64,000 bases of DNA from Callorhinus ursinus (taxonomy: Eukaryota > Chordata > Mammalia > Carnivora > Otariidae), in contig NW_020312968.1 of the NCBI RefSeq assembly GCF_003265705.1, positions 4,587,184-4,651,183 on the forward strand, read 5' to 3'. The translations under genes and the position numbers were made by a program. The notes beneath the pieces are model-generated. The model saw nothing but the letters and a program-made list of their open reading frames with translations, made no database searches and was not told the DNA's origin. Below, piece by piece: positions 24,853-37,200 of this stretch; positions within the stretch are counted from its first letter, which is position 1; each line of letters opens with the position of its first letter.

Positions 24853-25317
24853 GTGAGTACCTGCGTGATCCGGCCGCGCTGCGCAGCCTCGCGGAGGCCT
24901 GGAGGTGCTCCCGATGTGTGGCTGCGCTGGAGCCTGAACCGGGTTGCGTCTTGCAAGCCTTGCGGGGACTCGTACCACCCTAAGCGGGCCGATAGATGGC
25001 CTGCCAAGGAGTGTGTGTACGGGGCGGCGTGGTGCTTTTAACGCCCCGTAATGATCCTTAAAATGGGAGACTCCCTCCAAGAGATGGTACGGGCTGTGGA
25101 GGGAAGTCACCAGGGTTGGGGTCAGGTCTTGATCCGTACGGGAGGAGGCAAGCTTTTATTCCACCCGTATTAGGGTGGACTAACTCAACGACCCGCCTGC
25201 CCCCTGTTAATTGAACGAACGGCCTGCTAACTGAGGACGGCTTTTACCATTTTAAATGGTTGAAAAGATACCAAAAGGTTTTTGTGGCACGTGGAAATGC
25301 TAAGAAATTCCAATTTC

Positions 25318-25470
25318 GGTGTCCATAAAGTTTCGCTCGAGCACAGCCGCGCTCCCTTGCTTATGTACTGCCTGTGGCCGCTTTTCTCTTCACAGCAGAG
25401 CTGAGCTGCTGCCCTCGAAGCCTGAAACGTTGACTATCTGGCATTTCACAGCGAAATGCCGACCCCCTGA
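25318..25470 (+). mobile_element. hAT-type DNA transposon fossil, copy B
   Basis: Diverged from the copy at 10380: GTGTCCATAAAGTTTCGCTCGAGCACAGCC, CTGTGGCCGCTTTTC, GCAGAGCTGAGCTG, GAAGCCTGAAACG, ACTATCTGGC, ATGCCGACCCCCTG. Gene-proximal, 0.5 kb inside intron 1. Confidence 0.5.
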
Positions 25471-27689
25471 CGTAGCGGATTGATTCTCCAAAGGCGAGGT
25501 GAGGGCGGGAGCAAACAAGAAATGCAGCGTGCATTCAGTTCGAAATAGCACCGTGTTATAGACCAATTGTATGCTTGAGGGAAGAAACGTTGAAAAAACA
25601 CTTTACATGAGAGTCTATCTAAAATGAAGCTTGAAAGTTTTTGTTAGGGGTCAGTGAAAGATAAAAGTGGTTCCACGGGAAAGGGGCATGGGTTGAGGTA
25701 TTCAGAAATTCTAACCGTGGGAGATTTCTGTTTACTAAAAGGGAGCAACGTTTAAACAATAGTAGGAAAGGACTTCCCTGGTGTGTGGAAGAAGATAATC
25801 AGAATATCTGTTGAATAAAGCAAATGAGTGAGAAGTCCTGAAACATTTCACTGGTGTAAAAATACCAGACTGCTCTTTAGGTGCATTGAAAAGCACAATT
25901 CGTTAGCATGCTCTCGTCCGTTTGTATTAGAGAAGCTGCTGTCTTCCTTATAATCTGATTTCTGCACATACCACCGCTGACCATTTTAGTTTAGAGTCCA
26001 AAATGTACCCTGTTTAGTAGTGGAATCCATATAATAAGCACATACAAGTCATGAAAAAAGGACTCGACAACCTATCTCACTTAGGGAAAAAAAGAAATTA
26101 AAATGTTCATTTTGGGGTTTGCCCTTGACGAATTTAGTTAGTTCTCTTCCCCCTATGCAAATAACTCTGCTGTTGAGGAACGCTTGGCACTTACTGGGAG
26201 AATAGAGTACATAAATATCCCACAAGCTTGGTGGTGGAATATATTCCAAGTCATCAGATGCCCCGGATTGATGAGACTACAAAGTCCAAACGGTTGTCTC
26301 TCTGGAGACATCCAGTGATTGAGTTTGTAGTTGATCAAGCTTGTCTCTGCTTCATGGAGTCTGCTGCATGTATTTGGAGTCTGGCAACTCTTGGTTGCAG
26401 GTTTTTAAGTGTGGTTTTAAAATAGTCCTCTCAGAGGGCAACAGGAGGTGTAATAGCACAAAGTGGTGTGGAGGTAGACAATTCCAGTCCCGAATTTGGA
26501 GTTCATCTGGTGCTGCCCTGTGCAAACAACGAGGTTTTTGAAATAAATGACTTTTGGGATTGCTAGGCCCACCCTCACCCCAGCACCTGTCTTGCTTCAG
26601 CTTCTCCCAATTCCCCAACCCTCTCACCACATTGCCACCCGTTTAGGGCTAATAGACTGTGCCCGACATTTATCCAAACACTGTCTTGCGTAATAGCTCT
26701 GTTAGCTAACTAATATAGAACTGAGGATTCCTGTTTCGGTAAAAACTTGCATTTGACTGGGAATTCCCTCCTGAACCCAAGCAATTTTATAAGTAGGTTC
26801 TTGACTCTCTCTCACTCTTCATTTCGGAATTGCTAGTTTCCACCCAAATAACCTCTTCAAGCGTCTTTTTTCCAGTGCCACAACCACACTCGTTATTTGC
26901 ATGCTATGTAATTGATACAATATCCTCCCTGTGTGCACAGATGTGGCATGGAGCAGGGGGACCCGTAGTCCTTGCCATTCAGTGTGCTCAACCATTACTA
27001 ATACATCAGTAAAAATGGCATCCATTATACATGAGAGCCTCACAATTAAGCCAACACATGTGCAGCATCCTTTCTTTGCTCTTGGTAATAAAGTGCTTTT
27101 TAACAGGCTGGAAAGAAGAAAGAAATTAACTTGCTAGGACTCAGGTCAGGGATAGGAACTGGGAGGGCTGCTGGGGGTCTCCAGCTCAGGAGCTACTCAC
27201 CCCAGCGGCCCCTCATCGCCCAACCAGAGCAGTCTGGAATAAAGAGCAGCTTTAGGTCAGGCAACCCTCAGGAACCACTGTTCTGAGGTTCCCTCCAGCC
27301 AAGCCTCACCTTTTCACATACAGAGGTGAAAATGGCTCATTAGAATATCCATAGGACTGCTTTACTGAACTTCTGGGGGCCCTGTGTGAAACTGCCCTCC
27401 ACCCCCCCCACCCCACCCCCAGATCCGGAGTCAGCAAACAATGGCCTGTGGCTAAAACCTGGCCCTCAGCCTGAACATTTGCAGTCACTTTTCTGATTGA
27501 GAACACTAACTCTGAAATCCAGTAAGAGGAGTATTATCCCAGTAAGAAAAGAATTCCATTCTTCTCATTAGTAGACGGCTATTACAACAACAACAACAAA
27601 ATTGTACTCAGTTGTAATGTTTCGACTTTCCTCAAGAACGTTGTGGAAATTTTGTTTTCTCTCTTGTTACATAAGTACCTACGTAATAA

Positions 27690-27780
27690 CTTTCAGTTTG
27701 CCTCTGGGCCCACAAAACCTCAAATATTTACTACCTGGCCGTTTTCGGAAAAAGTTTGTCTACGCTGACCCTGGACTTAG
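27690..27780 (+). mobile_element. hAT-type DNA transposon fossil, copy C (3' part)
   Basis: GGGCCCACAAAACCTCAAATATTTACTACCTGGCC and GGAAAAAGTTTGTCTACGCTGACCC match the 3' half of the same family as the copies at 10380 and 25318. Confidence 0.55.
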
Positions 27781-28227
27781 GTTTTTGAGTGAGGAAATAG
27801 TACCCTTAAAGGGAATTAACTTCCTTTTGCCTCTGGCTGGCAGTGATGTTTTCCCCCATTTCAGTAGGAGAGAGAGGCAAGCTCTGTGGGGTTCCCTGGC
27901 ATTGGAGAAATAAGTGGATCATCTCCAGGTGATTGAATCTTGAAACTCTTTTGAGTTTCAGAGTTATGAGACTCTGGAGTGTGTGTTCTCTGAGACTTTG
28001 GCCTGTTGGATTTAGCCATGGAGTCTCGCAGAGAGCAGCTGGTACCTTAAGCCCTTCTACTGAGTGTGGCTAATCCAGGAGTAGGAGATGACCCCGAGAT
28101 CATGGTCATCTTTCCCCCTCAGCTGGCTCTTAGGACTCTTTCTATTAGTCTTTTTGTCTTTTTGTCTTTCTCTGGACATCTCAGTGATAAGCATTCGATT
28201 TGTTTTGTTCTGTTTTTTTAATTTTAG

Positions 28228-28262
28228 GAAATTTTAGGAAGACGTGATTTTCAAAGCTAATT
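28228..28262 (+). other. NMRK1: NMRK1 exon 2, 5' UTR portion with tandem acceptors
   Basis: A pyrimidine tract is followed by two identical ATTTTAG|GAA acceptors 10 nt apart, with AG at 28226-28227 and 28236-28237. Either would splice into the same start codon at 28263 with 35 or 25 nt of leader. A TGA in frame with the ATG at 28245-28247 closes the upstream frame. I chose the first acceptor because it directly follows the T-rich tract. Confidence 0.7.
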
Positions 28263-28291
28263 ATGAAAACATTTGTCATTGGAATCAGTGG
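28263..28291 (+). CDS. NMRK1: NMRK1 coding exon 1 of 8 (exon 2)
   Basis: Encodes residues 1-10 ([10 protein letters not shown]), the first beta strand and the start of the P-loop. It ends after the second base of the Gly10 codon at donor GG|GTGAGT (28292). The following 5.2 kb intron contains five CAN SINEs and a MIR. Confidence 0.95.
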
Positions 28292-31200
28292 GTGAGTAAT
28301 GTTGCTACAAACGGCTGGTGGAGATACTGAGGATGGCCAAAGGGTGTTTTCCTGTGGATGTGGTGGAGGATGGAGAGGGTCAGAATTCCTGAGTCCTGAG
28401 GAAGAGAGCAGGCCACTGGCAAATAAAAAACAGGGGAGGGAGTGCTAGCTGCATAAATGGCAACAGGAGATGGGAGAGTCTCCTCTAAACAGAGAAACAG
28501 GGTGTGTCAGTAAGCAAAATCTGCCTGCCTTACCATGTCTTTTCCGGAGTTGACACCGGACACCTTTTATCCTTATTACCCTGACTGCCCCGGCGTATTT
28601 AGGAGCTGGGTGCCCCTCTCCCTCTCAAAAGTGTCCGAAATTACAGGGTCGCCCTCGCCATGGTACCGGAGGTATGCATGCATGCGAGTAAGACACCAAC
28701 AACAGCTCCAAAGGACTGTTTGTTTTGCTACTTTGTTGTGTTCCTCTTTCTTCTGAGTACATTCACACTAGCCCTGTTCCAATGAATGAAATATTTGAGA
28801 CTGTTAAAATTAAAGGTTTGTGACTTGGGGGAGATCACTGTATTGTTGTATTATGTTACTATAGCGAGTAATCAGAGGTAAAAGGGAATGAATCCAGTGT
28901 CAGAACTCTGCCTCGTCTTCCTCCCATCTAACCAGAACCAAAGTACTCTTTTTCTCTGCATTGCTTCTCTTGGACATGCTTTCCCTTCTGCACTCGCTGC
29001 CACCCTCCTAAATCAGGCCCTCATTCCCTAATTCCAGCCTCCCCCTCTTAACCTTTCCTAGGTACCTCTCCACCAGTTGAATCTTCTTCAGAAATGTTTA
29101 ATTATTGGGCGCCTGGGTGGCTCAGTTGGTTAAGCAGCTGCCTTTGGCTCAGGTCATGATCCTGGAGTCCTGGGATCGAGTCCCACATGGGGCTCCCTGC
29201 TCGGCGAGGAGCCTGCTTCTCCCTCTGGCCCTCACCCCTCTCATGTACTCTCTCTCTCATTCTCGCTCTCTCAAATAAATAAATAAATCTTTAAAAAAAA
29301 GAGAAATGTTTAATTATTCTCTCACCTAGTGAACAATATGCAGTGGGTTACCAGATCTAGAACAAAATCTGAATATCCACGTATATGAAGACCATCCGTA
29401 AATAGTAAAAGAAATGTACTAGCTTCAGGGCCATGTAGGCTGCAGGGAAGGTTTGATACAGGAGCTCAGTGGTATCACCAAACACTCCATGTCTTTCCAT
29501 CTCTTCTTTGTGTCTTCCTCCATTTGGATTCATCCTAGAGTTGGCTGCGCTTTTTGGGTACAAGGGGATACCAGCGGGTCCTGGGCCCTGCTCTGGAACT
29601 GACAGTGGGGTCAGTCCAAACCAGACCTCAGAAACAAGGGTAGAGTGGAGGCAGCTACCACGTCTACTCTAGCATCCAAACCAACTTTCATTCTGCGTAT
29701 GTAGGAATAACATTCCCTTCTTCTCCATGTTCCAAGTGTAGAAACCTGCCTCCTACTTTCTTGCCACTGTGCATGAGGTGCTAACCACACTTCCCCAAGG
29801 AAGCCCCCTCTTCACTGACTCTTCCTCAGCGAGGGCCAGGATTTCATTCTAGTGCTGCTTCTGGGAAACACCTACCACACTCAGCCACAGTGACCTCTGT
29901 TCCTGCCTTTCTTCCTTCCTCCAGACTCAGTGTTGTACCTTCCTGGTAAACGTACCCCTTCCTAGACTATGAAGTGGTCATTCGGTTAAGACGTCAAGGA
30001 ATAGCAGGGGTTCCAAAGGATTCCAGCGTCATTCAAGATCCTCCTAAAAAATGGAATGCATGTGTGAAGATGTTCATTTTTCTGGGAAAGGGGCATATAA
30101 TCTTTATCAGATTCTCACAGTATTCTGTGATGTTAAAATATGTAAGTTTCATGGGCTTTGAGAAAAAAAAAAAAAAGATCCATGGGCTTTGGAGTTAGAC
30201 TTTGTATCCCGTCCTCATTACTTGCTAGTTGTTACCTTGGGCAAGTTTTATGAGTATATAGTCTTTCAGTCCTTAGTTTCCTCAACTGTAAAATGGTAAT
30301 ATTAATATCTACCTGCTACAGAATGGATTTGCCTCTTCCGTGCCTGCAGACAGCCTTTTTAACGTCTCCTCAAGCCCCCGTTCTATTCCAAATACACTCA
30401 CCCTGCCTGTCTCTTGGCACATAAAAAAGCAAACGGACCAGGACTTGTGCATTTATTCCGGGTGTTGTGAACAAAGAAGGAAGCGGCCCCAAGTAGTTAC
30501 TCATTTTCCTTCCCCATGTCCTAAGATAAAGCATGCACCTGTCATGCAAAGATAAACCTTTGCCCCGAGGTTGGAGGGCACATGAGGGTGGTCGCGAGCT
30601 TGGTGGTGCATGGTGCTTATGAGCATGCTGAAAGAGAAGAGTTAGTCTTAAGGTGTCCTGAGCAGGATTCCAAGTATAGATCGTAGGCTTGAACTTGCGC
30701 CATTCTGACTTGTTAAATTCTCGTTAAACCCCTCTCCCGTCCCCCTGCTCTGTACTACCTTCTGTCTGGTCTCTCTCCTCCCAAGTCTGTGACACTCGAG
30801 TGCTTGCTTCTCATTGTCTCCAGCTAAGTCAGTGAGACGATTGGTGTGACTGTATCGTCTGCAAGAGGTAAGTCTAGAAAATGACACATTTTCTGGCCAG
30901 GTTGCTCAAAAAGTTAGCCCTGTTTACTCTCTCTTTTAAACCAAAGCTCAGTGTCTGAACTATGGAAACTCAGTACGGATTACAGACGTTCTTGTTAAAA
31001 GGGAGAAATTTTATACCAGTATTTTCTCAAGACAAAGGGTAATAACCCACCCACTTCCCTGTGTTTTCTTAAAAAAAAAAAAAAAGATTTATTTGAGGGG
31101 GCGGGGAAGAGAGAGAGAGAGAGAGAGAGAGAGCTTGAGCAGGGGGAGGGGCAAAAGGAGAGGGAGAGGGAGGAAGCCAACTCCCCACTGAGTTGACATG

Positions 31201-34200
31201 CCTGCTGGCTCCCAGGACCCTGAGATCAGGACCTGAGCCAAAATCAAGAGCCAGAAGCTAAACTGACTGAGTCACCCAGGCGCTTACATCTTTTCAAGGA
31301 GATCGCCCATATCCTATCCAATTGTGTATTCTAAGTTTAAATGAAAAAAACTTGGGCGCCTGGGTGGCTCAGTTGGTTGGGCGACTGCCTTCGGCTCAGG
31401 TCATGATCCTGGAGTCCCGGGATCGAGTCCCGCATCGGACTTCCTGCTCAGCGGGGAGTCTGCTTCGCCCTCTGACCCTCCCCGCTCTCATGTGTTCCCT
31501 CTCTCTCTCATTCTCTCTCAAATAAATAAATAAAATCTTAAAAAAAAAAAAAAAAACTTTACGGGGCGCCTGGGTGAATCAGTCAGTTAAGTGGCTACCT
31601 TCAGCTCAGGTCACGGTCCCAGGGTCCTGGGATGGAGCCCCACATCGGGCTCCCTGCTCAGCGGGAAGCCTGCTTCTCCCTCTCCCACTCCCCCTGCTTG
31701 TATTCCTTCTCTCACTGTGTCTCCCTCTGTCAAATAAATAAATAAAATCTTTTAAAAAATAAATGAAAAAAAGTTTTGAATCAAGTTCCTTGTACTTTGT
31801 AGGCATAAGGTATTTAGGTAATAACTGAATTACAACCAGTAAACAATTTTGATGGATGAATATTAGTTTCTTTTCTAGATTATAAATACATTGCAATGTA
31901 TCATCTGGGATTAAGTACAGGTTCCTGCATATAAATGTGCAGTTAACTTTTTTTGTGCCGTGAACATTCAGTGGTATGATAAAGTCTTGATTCAGAGTAA
32001 TGGTTTTATTTTATTTTTTTTTAAGATTTTATTTATTTATTTGACAGAGAGAGACAGCAAGAGCAGGAACACAAGCAGGGGGAGTGGGAGAGGGAGAAGC
32101 AGGCTTCCCGCTGAGCAGGGAGCCCAATGTGGGGCTCGATCCCAGGAGCCTGGGATCATGACCTGAGCTGAAGGCAGACTCTTAACCGACTGAGCCACCC
32201 AGGCGCCCCTAGAGTAATGGTTTTAAATGCATAAAATAAAATACAGGAATATAGAGGAAACCAGTTATGTTGAAATATAGTTATAAAATTATTTTAAAAA
32301 ACAGATTGTTGCTTTGTGATATATACATGGTTAACTTATTAAATAACACTGTCCAGGGGTGGGTCTAAAAACTGCCATCGATTTGAAATAATAATGAATA
32401 TCGATCATGCTCCAAGATATCTGCTCCCCTTGCACCATGATATGAAAATATCTATGATTTCTAGTGGTGACAAAGCCATGGGTACTGTTAATACTACTGA
32501 TGTTTTTTACTTATAATGAAAGGAAAAGTTAAAATTCTGCTAGAATGTAATAAAAATAAAGATGTAATTTCTTTCCCATTCAAGTTGGCAAAGTCCACAG
32601 ATGTGTCCCCAGGCCCTCTGAGGCAGCAGCCCTGGGTTAAAAAAAGCTCTGAGTGAATGACTGACTGCAGAACCACCTCTCAGGTGCTATGTGTGGTGCT
32701 AGACGCTGGAAAACTAGGTACACAGGGGACCCCCGTTCTCCCCAATGTCACAAGCCAGCCAGGAGGGACAAGTAACTGACTCCATTTGATAAGCTTCAGG
32801 GGGCCTCCCATTTGGCCCAAAGTGAAGCAAGATTAAGGAGAAAGGGAGCACCACAGCGGAGATGTGAATGCGTAGTACGTGGCTTGTCATAAGCCAGTCC
32901 TCCATTTTTCGCCACCGCACACTGAAACAAAATCACAGTGACCACATGCAGTTGTAGGGACTTGCACTAAAACGTGCTACTCATATGCTCAGTGTTGCAC
33001 ACAAGCCCTGGGAATGGTTCAGTATAGACGAAACATTCTTTTGCTTCCCACACAGTAGCTGGAATTTTAAGACTTAGTATTACCCAGCTTACTTGCCGGG
33101 TACTTAGTGACCTTTCTCCTCCATCCTCTCCAGTTTATTTCTCCTCATCTATTACAGTAGATCTACTTACTTACTAACATATCTATGAAAGAAATAATTT
33201 CTTCTTAGGTATTACATATTGTTTTAAATATCTTTTTTCTAAGATCACTTTAAAATGTTTTAGGGACGCCTGGATGGCTCAGTTGGTTAAGCGTCTGCCT
33301 TCAGCCCTGGTCATGATCCCAGGGTCCTGGGATCGAGTCCCGTGGCAGGCTCCCTGCCTCCTCCCTCTGGCCTGGGGCTCCCCCTGCTTATGCATGCGTG
33401 TGCGCACGTGCGCACTCTCTCCCTCTGACAAAATCTTTTTTAAAAATAAAAAAATAAAAATAAATAAAATGTTTTACATTAAATGTGCCTCCCTTCTTGG
33501 TATGCTCATTTTTTTTTCTTTTCCTTTTTCTGTTCAGTGTGACAAATGGCGGGAAGACAACACTGGCTAAGAATTTGCAGAAACACCTCCCAAACTGCAG
33601 TATCATATCTCAGGATGATTTCTTTAAGGTATCTATAAAAACATCTTAGATAATTCATTTAACACAACAAAGTTCTAGTAGCAAAGTTAATGAAATTACA
33701 TCCAGAAAGCCTTTGCTGAGTGATAGAGTTTTTGTAGAAGGTAGGCTCCATGCAGTAATGTCCCTTATCCACTAGATGGCATTACTTATTGGTACGGCTC
33801 TGGTTTTATTTACTCTCCTCATCCAAAGCGTTTAGTAAAAATTTATCACCTCTTCATTCTATAGTTGTATTATTTCTGCACTGCACAGTTTTGATGGGTG
33901 CTTTGTTCTTTTTACCAGCCAGAGTCTGAGATAGAGACAGATACAAATGGATTTCTGCAGTACGACGGTAAGTAGATGAGTTTGTGACACATTCGCTAAT
34001 GTTCATTTTCTTTTTCAAACCCGAATACCTTTTTTGTTTATGAAGACAGTCTCAAAAATGTGCTTAAATACATTGCTGTACTTTACACATACTTTTGTAA
34101 AGGTTTCTGCTTTATGTCCAACTATTTAAATAAATGAAACCTTTTCCCCAGTTTTATATTTAAGACTGAAAACATTGGAACAATAGATTTTTCTTCTAAA

Positions 34201-37200
34201 GCTAAAGCAAGGTAGGTTTGCTGGTACTCCACTCATCCCTGCCTGGGGCACACATAACTAAGCATACTTCCCTCACCCCCTTCCTGCAATCTCGCCTGAA
34301 GCACTCTATGCTCATCCTCTGGGCTTTTCCTTCGCAGTCACCAAGGTGCACTGGACAGCTTGTTTCTTCTTTCCATGGCTCATAAAGGTTAGTATTTTTG
34401 AGATGGATTCACCTTGCTCCCTTGCCCAATCTAACACTGAAGCCAAAGGATTATAAAGTCCATCAGAAAATAATTCATTTTCTTATAGAGAATATCATGC
34501 TAATAAACTATATTTAATGGTCTTATCAACTTTTATGATGAACAAGATGATCACTAAGTGCTTATGCAAACTGGCAACAGAAACAGCTCTCTTAAAAAGC
34601 CATGAACTGCGTTCTTTATTTTTAACTTTGACGACCTTAGAGGAAAAATGTTGTGTAATCAGTTCTTACAGACACTTGATAGTTTTAAGAGAAGCAAAAT
34701 CCTTGACTCACTGCCTGTTCTTGTGTCTTGAGCTCCAGCCAGAATATTTTTTTTTCTTTTCATCCCCTCCTCTAGCGGTTAGTGAGGAAGATTCTTAGAA
34801 AGTAAGCGTTAAACAAGGAAAAATCATTTTCAACAATTGACAAAGAATTATTCCTAGTTCAAATGAGTTCTTGTAAAGTGATAAGAAAAACACTAATATT
34901 CCAATTGAAAAATGTCCAAGGATATAAATAAGCTATTCATAGAAGCAAAAAGTTATTTGATTAATAAATATGCAATAAAAAGTCAACCTCAGAAGTAGTC
35001 AAAGAGTTGTAAATTACTTTTTTTTCTCACCGAGTAAACAGATTTTTAAAGCAATGATTATCTAATCATGGCACAGTTATCTAATTATCTAATGATGACT
35101 CAATAAAGCAAGAACGCTTTTAGATGGGAATATTAATTGACATAACCCTTCTGGAAGAGAGATTGAGCATATGTCCCAAACACCTTAAAATATTCATGCC
35201 GTAGGTCAAGTGTCCAACTTCCAGGAATCTATCTAAGGAAAAAATCTGAAATTTTTAGGTAAGTGTACAAATTTAAAGTAAATCAAGGTAATGCCGAGAT
35301 CTTTACAACCACCAAAAGAAAAGTTTAAAGATGTATAGCTATCAAGTCTATAAGTAGATGGAATCATTAAAATGTAGTTGATAAAGTAAGTCAGAAGTAA
35401 AAAATAGAGAACTTAAAGAAGTCAAAAGATGATAGAAAAATAGAAAATGAGAGTAAAATGGTAGCTATATTACGTTAAACAAACTAAAATACTCCAAAGA
35501 TTGTCAAGGTTGTTTTTAAGGAAGGAAGGAAGGGAAGGAAGGGAGGAAGGAAGAGAAAAAGAAAGAAAGGCCCAAGTATAAGCACCTTACAAGAGATATA
35601 TTTAAATATTAGGACAAAGAAGAGTAGACAAGGCTAGAAAAAGATCTGCCATGTGAACACCTACTGAAAAAATCTGGTATAACTACTAATATCAGACAAA
35701 GTAAACACAAAGAGTATCCCTAGAGGTAATGTTACTAGAGATAGAGATAAATGGGTCAATTCAACAGGAAGATAATCTAAAATTTGTATGCGCCTAATAA
35801 CAACCTCACAATACATTAAGCAAAAACTGACAAAACTAAATAGGGAAATACACAAATCTGTCATTATTGTGGGAGATTATTAGTACAAGCTCTTCAATAA
35901 CTAATGGAAAAAGCAGACAAAACTTATAAGGGTATAACAGATTTGAACAACACAATTAACAAACTTAACCAAACTAACATATATAGAACATGTGGCCAAC
36001 CGGCAGAATACACATTTTTGTTTTCTTAATACAGGAACATTAACTAAAATGGAAAGCATATGCAAGGGCATGGAGCAAGTCCTAGTACATTTCAGTAGAT
36101 TGAAGTAATACAGAGATACCCTCTAATTACAGAGAACTGAATTAGAAATCAGTAACAAAAGAGTAAGTAGAAAATTCCTAAGTGTTTGGAAATTAATCAG
36201 TATCCTTTTTTTTCCAGAAAAATTTAAACATATACAAAAGTAGACAGAAAAGTATAATGAACTCTCACGAATTGATCATCCAGCTCTTTTTTTTTTTTTA
36301 AAGATTTTATTTATTTATTTGAGAGAAAGAATGAGAGAGAGAGAGCACATGAGAGGGGGGAGGGTCAGAGGGAGAAGCAGACTCCCTGCCGAGCAGGGAG
36401 CCTGATGCAGGACTCGATCCCAGGACTCCAGGATCATGACCTGAGCCAAAGGCAGTCGCTGAACCAACTGAGCCACCCAGGCGCCTGATCACCCAGCTTT
36501 TAAAATGATGTCTTGACCAATTTATATTTCATCTATGCCCTCACCCACTTTCTCCTTATGTATTTTTTAAAGTAAATTCCATATGTCATTACGTTTCATC
36601 TGAAGCAAAGCACTTCTGTATATCCTGTGGGTTAGAGAATAAATCCCAGTGAAAATTAGAAGATACTTTAAACTGAACAATAATGAAAATATATTAAAAC
36701 TAATGGTATTTCTGGTTCCAGATAAGTTGGATTGGCCCCATTCCTTGCTCTTTCTCCCTCTTAGAATTGAAAACCTTGGATGGAGCACAACAAACAAAGG
36801 AATACTCAAAGATAAAAAAAGAAGAGAACAGACTGGCTAGGGCCTTTGGGACTTGAGGAATGATGTGGCTGTGATTCTCTGGGTTTTCTTCTTACCTGTC
36901 ATATAGCCAGGAAGGGGTGTCTAAGCGGTGTGCAACATGGTATCAAAAATAGGTACCAACAAAAAAGCCCCAAGAAACCCGTTCCCTGTAGTCAAAGGAC
37001 CAGGAAAAGAGTGGCACACTGAATAGAAAATCATTTTGATAATATCCACCTTACTGTAGCCAAACACAAAAAGAAAAACCATCCTCCCTTCATGGTGTCA
37101 GCAGGGCCAGGTGGTGAGCAAGACTTCTGGACCCATGTGGCACCAGCAAGGCAGGGGACCCCACAGGGGTCCCATTAGTAAAACCAAACAGGGAACTGAA

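Larger units (their letters stand above)
23900..25050. promoter_or_regulatory. CpG island, shared bidirectional OSTF1/NMRK1 promoter
   Basis: Base composition changes sharply to very high G+C with dense CpG, especially 24290-24860, unlike the AT-rich flanks. The OSTF1 ATG (minus, 24158) and NMRK1 exon 1 donor (plus, 24853) lie about 700 bp apart and diverge. An inverted CCAAT box (ATTGG, 24427-24431) and clustered GC boxes at 24635-24680 and around 24730-24752 are visible; no TATA box is seen. This is the classical layout of a bidirectional housekeeping promoter. Confidence 0.85.
24853..28227 (+). other. NMRK1: NMRK1 intron 1
   Basis: Donor GTGAGT at 24853 and acceptor AG at 28226-28227. The intron holds two diverged hAT fossils and no SINE of the CAN family, unlike all flanking introns. 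A weak alternative donor occurs near 25499. Confidence 0.6.

Noticed and set aside
24183..25007. Open frame of 274 codons on the minus strand across the CpG island
   Set aside because: Composition is Arg/Pro/Ala/Gly-rich as any frame in extreme G+C would be. It overlaps the promoter and the NMRK1 first exon, and OSTF1 exon 1 is in another position with proven splice phase.
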